Shown: positions 25,388 to 34,782 of the stretch, piece after piece
Layout of the letters: each line of letters begins with the position of its first letter
Position numbering within the stretch: position 1 is the stretch's first letter
Assembly (NCBI GenBank): GCA_018376535.1
Contig: JAHABC010000014.1
Location: forward strand, 1-57,386
Direction: 5' to 3'
DNA: 57,386 nt
Source of the DNA: Ruminococcus sp.
GTDB taxonomy: Bacteria; Bacillota; Clostridia; Oscillospirales; Ruminococcaceae
Notes under the pieces: generated by a model
What the model saw: the letters and a program-made list of their open reading frames with translations, nothing else
Told to the model about the DNA's origin: nothing
Databases searched by the model: none
Translations under genes and position numbers: made by a program

Positions 25388-28300
25388 TAGAATAAAGTTG
25401 ATAAATTGGCACTATTTTGTAAATGAAACTTTGAATATAAAAGGGTCATTTCTTCTTGCTGGTGAAAACAAATCTGGAAAGTCTACTATTTTAGATGCTA
25501 TTCAGTATATCTTAACTGCCAATTCAAGAAATTTTAATAAATCCGCAAACGAAAATAGTAAACGTGATTTAAAAGGTTACGTTCGTTGTAAAACAGGTGT
25601 AGATGGCAAAGAATATCTTCGTACTGGAAGTATAACATCTTATATAGCTATAGAGTTCTTCGATGACAACACTTGCAACTACTTCGTTATTGGTGCTAAA
25701 ATAGATAGCCCTGATGAAGATAGTACTTTAGATGTTAAATGGTTTATTTTAGATAATGCACTAGATGATATCACTTTTATGGTTGGAAATCGTCCTGCAA
25801 TGGATAGTGAATTTCGTGTAAACGATAAAAAAATTATTACTATTAGAACTCAAACTGAAATGAAATCTCAAATCATGCGTAGATTAGGTAATGTAAACGC
25901 TCGTTTTTTTGAACTAATACCCCAATCTATTGCCTTTAAGCCTATGAATAATGTCAAAGAGTTTATAAATAGATTTATCTTACAAGAACACAAAATAGAT
26001 ATTAAAAATCTACTGAGCAACATTCAACACCTTGATGAACTAAACGAACTTATGGAAAAGGTATCTACACAAATTAATCAATTGAACGATATCTTAAAAG
26101 TAAAAGATAAAATATCCGATATTAAAGATAATATTCTAATCTATAAAATAATGATTGAAATGGCTAATTTAGAAAGATTACATCAAGAATTAAACCAATT
26201 AAACTTAATGTATACCAATCTTAAACAACAGATATCTTTAATTAATAATAACATTCAAACCCTTAATATTGATAGAAATAATGCTCTTAATAAACTTAAA
26301 ACTTTGGAATATTCATTAAATTCCAGTGATAACAGTAGGTTAATATCAGATTGTAAATATAATCTTCAAAGATGCACTGATAAACTTACAAATTTAACTC
26401 CAATATATAATAATTTTTTAAATCGCATTAAAGATTTAAAAAATATACTTCCAAAGTTAAGAATATCTTTTAATATTAATGAATTACTATCAAAAGATAT
26501 TACAATTGAAGATAAAATATCTATGTGTAATAGGTTATCTACAACCATAGAACATCTAAAAGAAGATTATACAAATAGAAAGTATGATATTAAGACTAAA
26601 CTAACAGTAAATAGAGAGAATATCAATCGTATTCAACAAGAAATTAATCTTTTAAAGGATAAAAAACTTTCTTATCCAGAAGATACCACTAAATTAAAAA
26701 GATTAATTGAACAAGAGTTTCAAAACAGACATATAGTATCTGATGTGTACATATTTTGTGATACTCTTGAAATAATTGATAATGTATGGCAAAATGCTAT
26801 TGAAGGATATCTAAACTTTAAAAGATTTTTCATTTTAGTTGAACCTAAATACTATGATATAGCTTTAATGGTATATAATAGATATAAAAATGAAATATCT
26901 ACTGTTGGATTAATAAATCTAGAAAAACTAAGTTTGAATATTTCTTCCAATAAAGATAGCTTATCAAACTATGTAGTATCTCAAAATAGATATTCTAAAG
27001 TCTATGCAGACTATCTATTAAATGATGTAATCCGTTGTGATGAAATTTCCAATTTAAAAAATCATTTAATTTCCATTACTAAAGATTGTATCTTATACAA
27101 AGACTATGCCATAACTAAGATTAATCATAAATTTTACGATTTACCTTACATTGGAGTATTTGCCATTAATAAACAATTGGAAATTAAACAGTTGGAATAT
27201 TCCAATTTAAACAATGAAAAAGATACTTTAGAAAATCAATTAAAGAAAGTTAATAGTATCCTATTTTTGATAAATAAATTAAAAATTGATGATATCTCTA
27301 ATAATGTGAATATCATTGAAGATTATTCAAAAGCTAAAGATGAACTATCTAATGCACAAGTACAGTATAATGAGGCTTTACAAAATCCGAACTATCTTGA
27401 ACTGATTGACAGAAAAACTCAAGCAGAACGCATATATAAACAATTGGATAATCAATATAATGAGGCTACTATAAAAAGTGGTAAGTCACAATCCAATATT
27501 GAAAGACTATCCAATGATATTGCAAGTTGTAATGAAAAGATAAAGTATCAAACTACCATCTATGATAATCTAGTTAAAGATAATTCTTTAATTGAAGATG
27601 ATGCTATTAGAAAATATAATCGCTTGAAACAAGGAAAAACTATCGATATTATGATTAATAACTTCAATAACAATAGATATTCCTATGAAAGAGATTTAAA
27701 AAATGTAGAACGTGAACTTATAAATCTACAATATAAATTCGATGGCGGTAACTTGGGAATAGGATATGATAACATTCAACACTATATAGATGAAAAAAAT
27801 AAGTTGGAACACTCTGAATTAATTAAGTATAAAGATGACCTTGTTCAAGCACGTCAAACTTGTGAAAGTATTTTCCATCAAGATTTTTTAGCAAAACTTA
27901 AAGAACAGATTGAAAATGCTCAACAATCTTTTAAAGAATTAAATAAATCTCTTAAAGACATATACTATGGCGAAGATAACTATTACTTCAAATTGAGCAA
28001 AAATAAGAACAAAGAAGCTATATATGAAATGATTATGTCACAAAATAATATTCAACATGATACTGATACCTTATTTTCTATAGAGTTTGAAAATGAACAT
28101 AAACAAGAAATTGATGAACTTTTTTCTAGATTGACTGCATCAAGTGATATGAATGATAAAGCTATTCAAGAATATACTGACTATAGAAGTTATCTTGACT
28201 ATGATATCAAAATTACCAATAAACATGGCGATATTAAATGGTTTTCAAAAATATACGCTAATATGAGTGGTGGTGAAGCTCAAACACCTTATTATGTAGC

Positions 28301-28547
28301 AATAGCATCTTCATTTTTGCAACTATATAGTAGCAATAGTATAAGAATTATCATTCTTGATGAGGCATTCGATAAAATGGACGATGACCGCATTCAAAGT
28401 ATGATGAAATTTTTCAATGATATGAACTTTCAAATTATTTTGGGAACGCCTCCTGCAAAAATAGAAGTCATTGGAGAGTTTGTCGATGAAGTATTAATGG
28501 TTATGCGAATCGGCAATAGTAGTATTGTGGAGGAATATATTTTATAA
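25374..28547 (+). CDS. jetC: Wadjet protein JetC (SMC/MukB-like ATPase)
   Basis: 1057 residues from the ATG at 25374, inside the end of jetB; an upstream in-frame ATG at 25353 is less likely. Head domain motifs: Walker A GENKSGKST (30-38), signature MSGGEAQTPY near residue 957 and Walker B IIILDEAFDKMDD near 987. Long coiled-coil arms span about 230-410 and 620-900, with a hinge-like globular segment between. As the motor of Wadjet it extrudes DNA loops, and its stalling on small circles triggers cutting by JetD. All ATPase motifs are intact. Confidence 0.92.
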   Translation: MKKINRIKLINWHYFVNETLNIKGSFLLAGENKSGKSTILDAIQYILTANSRNFNKSANENSKRDLKGYVRCKTGVDGKEYLRTGSITSYIAIEFFDDNTCNYFVIGAKIDSPDEDSTLDVKWFILDNALDDITFMVGNRPAMDSEFRVNDKKIITIRTQTEMKSQIMRRLGNVNARFFELIPQSIAFKPMNNVKEFINRFILQEHKIDIKNLLSNIQHLDELNELMEKVSTQINQLNDILKVKDKISDIKDNILIYKIMIEMANLERLHQELNQLNLMYTNLKQQISLINNNIQTLNIDRNNALNKLKTLEYSLNSSDNSRLISDCKYNLQRCTDKLTNLTPIYNNFLNRIKDLKNILPKLRISFNINELLSKDITIEDKISMCNRLSTTIEHLKEDYTNRKYDIKTKLTVNRENINRIQQEINLLKDKKLSYPEDTTKLKRLIEQEFQNRHIVSDVYIFCDTLEIIDNVWQNAIEGYLNFKRFFILVEPKYYDIALMVYNRYKNEISTVGLINLEKLSLNISSNKDSLSNYVVSQNRYSKVYADYLLNDVIRCDEISNLKNHLISITKDCILYKDYAITKINHKFYDLPYIGVFAINKQLEIKQLEYSNLNNEKDTLENQLKKVNSILFLINKLKIDDISNNVNIIEDYSKAKDELSNAQVQYNEALQNPNYLELIDRKTQAERIYKQLDNQYNEATIKSGKSQSNIERLSNDIASCNEKIKYQTTIYDNLVKDNSLIEDDAIRKYNRLKQGKTIDIMINNFNNNRYSYERDLKNVERELINLQYKFDGGNLGIGYDNIQHYIDEKNKLEHSELIKYKDDLVQARQTCESIFHQDFLAKLKEQIENAQQSFKELNKSLKDIYYGEDNYYFKLSKNKNKEAIYEMIMSQNNIQHDTDTLFSIEFENEHKQEIDELFSRLTASSDMNDKAIQEYTDYRSYLDYDIKITNKHGDIKWFSKIYANMSGGEAQTPYYVAIASSFLQLYSSNSIRIIILDEAFDKMDDDRIQSMMKFFNDMNFQIILGTPPAKIEVIGEFVDEVLMVMRIGNSSIVEEYIL

Positions 28548-29707
28548 TGAACTATCAAGAAATACTTTTAAACACTCTATTGAATAAGTTTGAAAATAGT
28601 AAATCGTATATAGACACTAATAAGAAAAATCAAAAGATTTCAATAAAAATATCCAAGATATTTCCTAAATATCTTGATGAAACAGACTATTATACCTTTA
28701 GAGAAATCAATCAAGAATTGGAATATATGCAACAAAAAGAATATATATACCTAAAATTACACTCTGGAGAAATGTACGACTTAGCGATATTAAATCCATT
28801 AAAGATATCTGATATCTATACATATTTGAATAGAACGCCTAAAAAAAATATATACTTAGAAATAAGTTCTTTATTAGAACAGTTTTCTAACAAAAATGAT
28901 GTGCTTTCTAAATACTGCTCCGATTTGCAAACTAAACTAAATAATGGCACTTTAAAGTATACTTCTGAGTATGTTACTCTTTTAAATCAAGAACTTATAT
29001 CTATAGACCAAATCTTTAAATTAGAAAAAGAAACTTTTTACCGTGATTTTTCTATCAAAACGTTTGGAAATTCCAAAGTTTTTGAAAAGATTAGTAAATC
29101 AGTAGCGAATATACTCTATAAATATACAGATTATCCCAATAAAGATACTATTTTAGCATACTTTAATCTAGTAAACAATCCAACATATGTATACTTTAAG
29201 GGAAATGCTATCTTAGAGTTTACTACTCAAAACTTGGATTTATCTAAACTTCCTACAGATATAGGACTTCCTATAACTCTATTAGACGATATTATAAATA
29301 TACACATATTGGGACAAAAAGTAATAACTATCGAAAACTTAACAAATTTTAATAATTATCCTAGGAACGAAGATTTTGTAATCTATTTAGGAGGTTTTCA
29401 CAATCAAGTACGCCGAAATTTTATAAAAAGAGTATATAAAGGCAATCCAAATAAGGAATATCTACACTTTGGCGACATAGATGCAGGTGGATTTTATATC
29501 TTAGAACATTTAATAAGTAAAACAGGCATAGATTTTATTCCATATAAAATGGATATCCAAACTTTAAAAGAATATTCAAAGTTTACTCAACCTTTAACTC
29601 AAAACGATATCCTAAGATTAAATAGACTATTAAATACTAAATATCATGATACTATATATTATATGTTAGAACATAATTGCAAATTGGAACAAGAAGCTAT
29701 TATATAA
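28547..29707 (+). CDS. jetD: Wadjet nuclease JetD (Toprim domain)
   Basis: 386 residues, starting on the last base of the jetC stop (TAATG). The N-terminal half is winged-helix-like. The C-terminal Toprim-type nuclease domain carries FGDIDAGGFYILEHL, the DxD metal site, at about 307-320, and the upstream strand FVIYLGGFHN. In Wadjet, the Toprim subunit cleaves the circular DNA. With JetA, B and C all intact, this is a complete anti-plasmid operon. Confidence 0.88.
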   Translation: MNYQEILLNTLLNKFENSKSYIDTNKKNQKISIKISKIFPKYLDETDYYTFREINQELEYMQQKEYIYLKLHSGEMYDLAILNPLKISDIYTYLNRTPKKNIYLEISSLLEQFSNKNDVLSKYCSDLQTKLNNGTLKYTSEYVTLLNQELISIDQIFKLEKETFYRDFSIKTFGNSKVFEKISKSVANILYKYTDYPNKDTILAYFNLVNNPTYVYFKGNAILEFTTQNLDLSKLPTDIGLPITLLDDIINIHILGQKVITIENLTNFNNYPRNEDFVIYLGGFHNQVRRNFIKRVYKGNPNKEYLHFGDIDAGGFYILEHLISKTGIDFIPYKMDIQTLKEYSKFTQPLTQNDILRLNRLLNTKYHDTIYYMLEHNCKLEQEAII

Positions 29708-29752
29708 TAGAAATCTATAAAAGTAGTTATATCTGCCATGATTTCTATTTTT
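29708..29752 (+). terminator. Probable terminator of Wadjet operon
   Basis: TAGAAATC (29708-29715) and its complement GATTTCTA (29740-29747), followed by TTTTT. The 24-nt loop makes it weaker than usual. Confidence 0.45.
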
Positions 29753-29886
29753 ACATTGGTATTATATTCTATACTTATATTAAATATATTACAATTTAAA
29801 CCAATTATCAAAAACTTTTCTTTGAATTTTGTCAGTTTGCATTGATATTTTTCAATATGGTTGATGGATTTTGTAAGAACATTTAA

Positions 29887-29915
29887 TTGAAAAATTCCCA
29901 CAATAGTGGTATAAT
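29887..29915 (+). promoter_or_regulatory. Sigma-A promoter of SulP gene
   Basis: TTGAAA (29887-29892), 17 bp, TATAAT (29910-29915). The spacer contains CCAC-AATA-GTGG (29898-29909), a short inverted repeat. The rest of the 250-bp gap holds no convincing gene. Confidence 0.65.
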
Positions 29916-29969
29916 TAATAACTGTTGCGATTGCGATTATATTTTTTTTAGAAAAGAGTGTGTTTTATA

Positions 29970-31652
29970 GTGATTTCTAAGTACATTTTTGACTTGAAAA
30001 AAGAATTTTCAGGTTATAATGGAAAAAAACTTTCAGCCGACCTCATGGCAGGTTTAACAGTAGCAGCAGTAGCATTACCACTTGCTCTTGCATTCGGAGT
30101 AAGTTCGGGGGCAGATGCAGCAGCAGGACTTATAACGGCTATAGTTGCGGGTATACTTATAGGTATGCTTTCAGGAGCATCATATCAAATATCGGGGCCG
30201 ACGGGTGCTATGACTGTCATTTTACTTACACTTTGTGGTAAATACGGTCTACAAGGAATCTTTTTAGCAAGTTTTATATCTGGAATAATATTACTTATTG
30301 CTGCGTTGCTTAAGTTTGGAAAACTTGTATCATATATACCAGTTCCAGTTATAACTGGATTTACTTCTGGTATTGCCATAATAATAGCTTTAGGTCAAAT
30401 AGATAACTTTTTTGGTACTCATTCAGAGGGTGAAGATGCTATTCATAAGATACTATCTTATGGTGAACTTGGATTTTCTCCTAATATATATGCCGTAATG
30501 TATGGCTTACTTGTAATACTTATAATGATATTTTATCCTAAAAAGTGGAATGAAAAGTTTCCATCATCACTTGCTAGTATAATAATTGCTCTTATAGTAC
30601 AGCTTGTGCTGAAGTTAGATGTCACTGAAGTAGGTGCAATACCTAAAACACTTTTCCCTGAAAACAGACTTTCACTTTCAGGTATAAACTTAAACGATGT
30701 AAAAGACCTTATAACTCCAGCAATATCCATAGCTGCACTTGGTATGATAGAAAGCCTTCTTTGTGGAGCATCGGCTGGAAAAATGAAGGGTGAAAAGATT
30801 GACGCTCAAAGAGAACTAGTTGCTCAAGGTATAGGAAATATAGTAATACCATTCTTTGGTGGAGTTCCTGCAACAGCTGCTATTGCTAGAACTAGTGTTG
30901 CAATAAAATCTGGTGGTCAAACAAGACTTGTAAGTGTATTCTATTCATTAACGCTTGTAGCGTCGATGTTTCTATTAGGAAATGTAATGTCAAAGATACC
31001 ACTTTCCGCTCTTGCAGGCGTGCTAATGGTAACAGCCTTTAGAATGAACGAATGGTCGGCAATTAGAAATCTTTTTGATAAAAAACTTAAATATTCATCA
31101 GTGCAATTCTTTGTAACCATGATTGCAACTGTTGTATTCGACCTCACCATTGCAATAGTGATAGGCGTGGTTTGTGCAATGATTATGTTTATTCTTAAAA
31201 GTTGTAATCTTACTGTAGCAGTAAGCAATATAGATATGGAAAAACTTGAACATGATATTATCGATTATCAGTTTAAATATCGTCATTCAAAGACGAAAGT
31301 TATATACTTAACAGGTCCGTTATTCTTTGGTACTCAAGATAAACTTACAGATGTACTTCATGAATTAGATGATGCAAAGTCTATAATATTCTCCATGAGA
31401 GGCGTTCCTACAATAGATGATTCTGCTATAACTGAATTGAATACACTATACAAAGAATATACTAACAACGGAAAAAGAATATTGTTCTCTGGTGTTCAAA
31501 ATGATGTTAAATCTACAATGGAAAGGGCTGGTTTCGTTGAAACCGTTACAGAACAACATTTCTGTTGGGACGTTATCTCAGCACTTAAAATAATCGAAAA
31601 AGAAAGAATTGCAAGTCATAACATTCAAATACCAATGAATGAAATTGCATAA
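29970..31652 (+). CDS. SulP-family anion transporter with STAS domain
   Basis: About 560 residues. The transmembrane domain has the SulP signature (DLMAGLTVAAVALPLALAF near the N-terminus, QISGPTGAMTV, and PFFGGVPATAAIARTSVAIK). A C-terminal STAS domain (about 440-545) contains VIYLTGPLFFG and the GVPTIDDSAITEL loop. It exchanges sulfate, bicarbonate or a related anion; convergence on the sulfate operon makes sulfate plausible but unproven. The start is uncertain between GTG at 29958 and GTG at 29970; the second gives better spacing to AAAAGAG. Its leucine codons are mostly CTT and alanine codons GCA, unlike the TTA/CTA-rich neighbours, suggesting separate origin. Confidence 0.88.
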   Translation: MISKYIFDLKKEFSGYNGKKLSADLMAGLTVAAVALPLALAFGVSSGADAAAGLITAIVAGILIGMLSGASYQISGPTGAMTVILLTLCGKYGLQGIFLASFISGIILLIAALLKFGKLVSYIPVPVITGFTSGIAIIIALGQIDNFFGTHSEGEDAIHKILSYGELGFSPNIYAVMYGLLVILIMIFYPKKWNEKFPSSLASIIIALIVQLVLKLDVTEVGAIPKTLFPENRLSLSGINLNDVKDLITPAISIAALGMIESLLCGASAGKMKGEKIDAQRELVAQGIGNIVIPFFGGVPATAAIARTSVAIKSGGQTRLVSVFYSLTLVASMFLLGNVMSKIPLSALAGVLMVTAFRMNEWSAIRNLFDKKLKYSSVQFFVTMIATVVFDLTIAIVIGVVCAMIMFILKSCNLTVAVSNIDMEKLEHDIIDYQFKYRHSKTKVIYLTGPLFFGTQDKLTDVLHELDDAKSIIFSMRGVPTIDDSAITELNTLYKEYTNNGKRILFSGVQNDVKSTMERAGFVETVTEQHFCWDVISALKIIEKERIASHNIQIPMNEIA

Positions 31653-31667
31653 TATATGTATATAAAA

Positions 31668-31694
31668 ATCCCTTACAATTTTTTCATAAGGGAT
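31668..31694 (-). terminator. Terminator of the sulfate operon
   Basis: Stem ATCCCTTA / TAAGGGAT with an 11-nt loop; on the minus strand it runs into TTTTTAT. It lies 6 bp after the aprB stop and also faces the end of the SulP gene. Confidence 0.7.
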
Positions 31695-31700
31695 AAAATA

Positions 31701-32015
31701 TTAATACTTATTAGCTTCTTTACTATTTACTTCCACTGTTTGAGTAGTACCATCATACTTTTCAATAATCCAATTAGTTATATCACCATGTTTTTTAGTA
31801 TATAACTTGCTACCCATTCCACCGATATCAGCACCTAAATAAAAACGTATTGCAGAAAATTGACATTCTTTCAAACAAGCAGTACAGCCCCAGCAATCTT
31901 TTGGATATTTTATGTATGCTTTATTATTAGCATCTAATTTGATTAAATTTCCAGGACAAACTTCTTTACATCTGCCACAACTATGGCATAAATCCTTACT
32001 TATTAGAATGCTCAT
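31701..32015 (-). CDS. aprB: AprB-like ferredoxin subunit, adenylylsulfate reductase
   Basis: 104 residues from the ATG at 32015. Two 4Fe-4S motifs are seen: CHSCGRCKEVCP and CWGCTACLKECQ. The DCWGC stretch and the following FYLGADIGGMGSKLY resemble the AprB subunit of adenylylsulfate reductase, but the protein is shorter than the ~150 residues of the dissimilatory enzyme. It feeds electrons to the AprA flavin for APS reduction to sulfite. The gene overlaps the end of aprA by 20 bp. Confidence 0.82.
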   Translation of the reverse strand: MSILISKDLCHSCGRCKEVCPGNLIKLDANNKAYIKYPKDCWGCTACLKECQFSAIRFYLGADIGGMGSKLYTKKHGDITNWIIEKYDGTTQTVEVNSKEANKY

Positions 32016-33678
32016 AAGTTTCACCAACCTTTACTAAATCACGGAAGATAATTTCAATCTTACCATCTACCAACTTAGAATTTACATACTTTAACCAATT
32101 TTTGCTCTTATTTGGATAGTCCAAATTTTCAGCAAAACTATGCCAACGAGTTTCTTTTCTAGCTTTAAGATGTTCAATCAATACAAGACATACAGTCAAA
32201 CGTTCTTTTAATTCATATACGTACATTAATTCTTGCAAATCGTCGGCGTGTAGATTATCCGACAATCTAATGATTTGTTTAATCTTTTCAGTAGCAAGAT
32301 TTAACTGTTTTTCATTAAATTGATAATGGGTACTAATTCCACCAGCATAGTTATCCATAACTTTTTGCATAGCCTCTTCTAACTGTTCGGTGGTGAACTG
32401 AGCATCATTATTTTCCAAATAGTGAGTGTACTCTGCTAGTTTAGATTGCACTTCATCTTCAGATATTTCAATGTTATCCACACCTTGAATATACTTCAAT
32501 GAAGATTTTGCACATATTTCACCTTCTACCAAAGCACCCGTTACATACTTTTGAGGACAACCTCCAGCTACATCACCACCAGCAAAAAGTCCATGGATTG
32601 TAGTTTCACGATTAGTATCTACCCAATAGCCACTAGCAGTATGACCACCTACTATATAAGGTTCTGTTCCCTCAATTTCAACGCTCTGTTGACTAGGATT
32701 TTTACCACTTTCAATCCATTTTAAGGTTTGACTTGGTGCCATATTTAGATAAGCCTTTAAAAGTTCTTTATCTTGTTGTGATGTAATTCCCTCAGTCTTT
32801 AGATAGCATGGACCACGACCATCAATATTTTCTTTGACTGTACCGTAAACTCTTTCCGATGTAGTTAGTCCATACTTAGTTTCATAGATATCGCCTTTAG
32901 AATTTACTTGCTTAGCACCAACACCTTGAGCGATAGTTCCAGTTGGAGCAATAGTATCCTTACATCTAAGTGCGATAAATCTCATTTCGAAGGTAGTCAT
33001 TTCAGCACCCGAACGAATGCCCATAGAGTAACCTGCTCCCGTATTGAATGGAGAGTACCACATCTTGTGACGAGAAAACGTTGGATTGTTAGGTCGATAT
33101 ATTCCAGATGCACCACCAGTAGCACATATCACTGCTTTTGCAGATATTACATATAGTATACTTTTTTCTATATTAAATCCAAAAGCACCTATGATAGTAT
33201 TATCTTTAACAATGTAGTCCGTTACGTTCACATGATTTAATACTTTTACATTCTTATGTTTAGTAGTGGCACTAGCTAAGATAGGTTTAATATTTTCACC
33301 ATTAATCTTGATATTTCTATTACCTCTGGTAACATACTTTCCATTTTCATCTTTTAAGATTACTAAACCTAGACTTTCTAATTTTGCAGTAACAGCATTA
33401 AGACGTTCACACATAGTTAGTAACAAATCTTCACGGACTATATTGTCAGCATCTTTTTTAGCGTAGTCAACGTAATCTTGTGGAGTTCTACCCTCAGTGA
33501 TATAAGCATTTATAGCGTTCACACCAGCAGATAAACAACCACTTCTTTTAATGTTAGCCTTTTCAAGTATCAAAACCGATACGTCTGGATTTTCTTCTGC
33601 AATAGTAATAGCAGAATAGCACCCAGCAGTACCTCCACCAATTATTAAAACATCTGTAGATATTCTTTCTATTTCCAT
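31996..33678 (-). CDS. aprA: AprA-like flavoprotein, adenylylsulfate reductase alpha subunit
   Basis: 560 residues from the ATG at 33678 behind AAAGGGG. FAD-binding Rossmann motif GGGTAGCYSAITIAEE near the N-terminus, second dinucleotide-binding glycine stretch ICATGGASGIYRPNNP, and C-terminal GLFAGGDVAGGCPQKYVTGA. These match AprA rather than fumarate reductase. The enzyme reduces APS (made by CysDN) to sulfite and AMP. It lies in one operon with the sulfate ABC transporter, so its role here is most likely assimilatory, an unusual use of a dissimilatory-type enzyme. No sulfite reductase is in the window. Confidence 0.85.
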   Translation of the reverse strand: MEIERISTDVLIIGGGTAGCYSAITIAEENPDVSVLILEKANIKRSGCLSAGVNAINAYITEGRTPQDYVDYAKKDADNIVREDLLLTMCERLNAVTAKLESLGLVILKDENGKYVTRGNRNIKINGENIKPILASATTKHKNVKVLNHVNVTDYIVKDNTIIGAFGFNIEKSILYVISAKAVICATGGASGIYRPNNPTFSRHKMWYSPFNTGAGYSMGIRSGAEMTTFEMRFIALRCKDTIAPTGTIAQGVGAKQVNSKGDIYETKYGLTTSERVYGTVKENIDGRGPCYLKTEGITSQQDKELLKAYLNMAPSQTLKWIESGKNPSQQSVEIEGTEPYIVGGHTASGYWVDTNRETTIHGLFAGGDVAGGCPQKYVTGALVEGEICAKSSLKYIQGVDNIEISEDEVQSKLAEYTHYLENNDAQFTTEQLEEAMQKVMDNYAGGISTHYQFNEKQLNLATEKIKQIIRLSDNLHADDLQELMYVYELKERLTVCLVLIEHLKARKETRWHSFAENLDYPNKSKNWLKYVNSKLVDGKIEIIFRDLVKVGETYEHSNK

Positions 33679-33707
33679 AAAAAATTCCCCTTTGGATTTT
33701 ATTTTCA

Positions 33708-34769
33708 TTAGATAAATATTGGGTTAGGGTCTATAGTATTAGTATTTTTAATAATCATAGTAGTACTATCGTTGAATGCGTATACTTGATAGATTAAAAC
33801 TCTTACTACTTCACCGACTTTAATTTCAGGTTCTTCAAGAGTTCTATAACCAGTTAAAAGACTTCCTTTGACCAATACCTTTATTTCAAACTGATTACCC
33901 TTAAAATTTACTTCTTTAACAGTAGCATCTTCACAAGCACTTCGGAACTGTTGAAACTCATCTTGTTTAGTAATTTTAATAAACTCTGGACGAATTATAG
34001 CCTTAATGAAATCTGTATCGTTTGCAAAACCTATGAACTTTTTATAATCTTCAATAGTTTGTGACTGTCCTATAAAGTTAGCTACAAACGGAGTTTTAGG
34101 ATTTCTATATATCTCCGTAGGAGTGCCAATCTGTTCAATATTACCATGGTTAGTTATAATAATCTCATGAGCAACTTCAATAGCTTCATCTTGGTCATGA
34201 GTAACAAAGATACTAGTAATACCTAAAGTATCAATCATACTTCTAAGCCAACTACGGATTTCTGCTCTAACCTTAGCATCTAAGGCGGAAAAAGGTTCAT
34301 CTAATAGCAGTAATTGTGGATTAGGTGCTAAGGCTCTAGCAAAAGCCACACGCTGACGTTGTCCTCCAGATAGCTGACTAGGATATCTTTTTTCCATACC
34401 CTTTAAGCCAACCATTTCAATCAATTCAGAAACACGTTTTTTAATATCAGATTTACTTTTCTTTTGAATGTTCAAACCAAAAGCAATATTATCATATACT
34501 GTCATATACTTAAATAGTGCGTAGTTTTGAAATACAAATCCGATGCCTCTTTTACCTGCTGGGATATCATTTACAAGTTGACCATCGATATAAATTTCAC
34601 CACTGTCAACAGTTTCAAGACCTGCAATCATTCTTAGAATTGTGGTCTTTCCACTACCACTAGAACCTAATAAACCAACTAACTTACCCTTTTCAATTCC
34701 AAAAGATACATTATTAGAGGCTTTAAAGTTTCCATAAGATTTATTAACATTTTTTAATTCAACGTACAC
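33708..34769 (-). CDS. cysA: Sulfate ABC transporter, ATP-binding protein
   Basis: 353 residues from a GTG start 7 bases after GGAGGTG. Walker A GSSGSGKTT, Q-loop FQNYALFKYMTV, signature LSGGQRQR, Walker B LLLLDEPFSALD and switch HDQDEA match CysA. The C-terminal ~110 residues form the regulatory TOBE-like domain typical of this family. It energises sulfate or thiosulfate import with CysT and CysW, 13 bp downstream of the cysW stop. Confidence 0.92.
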   Translation of the reverse strand: MYVELKNVNKSYGNFKASNNVSFGIEKGKLVGLLGSSGSGKTTILRMIAGLETVDSGEIYIDGQLVNDIPAGKRGIGFVFQNYALFKYMTVYDNIAFGLNIQKKSKSDIKKRVSELIEMVGLKGMEKRYPSQLSGGQRQRVAFARALAPNPQLLLLDEPFSALDAKVRAEIRSWLRSMIDTLGITSIFVTHDQDEAIEVAHEIIITNHGNIEQIGTPTEIYRNPKTPFVANFIGQSQTIEDYKKFIGFANDTDFIKAIIRPEFIKITKQDEFQQFRSACEDATVKEVNFKGNQFEIKVLVKGSLLTGYRTLEEPEIKVGEVVRVLIYQVYAFNDSTTMIIKNTNTIDPNPIFI

Positions 34770-34782
34770 TAATAAGCACCTC

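Noticed and set aside
29659..29901. 80-residue minus-strand ORF between Wadjet and SulP
   Set aside because: GTG start without a ribosome site, overlaps the end of jetD and the SulP promoter, and has a low-complexity composition.
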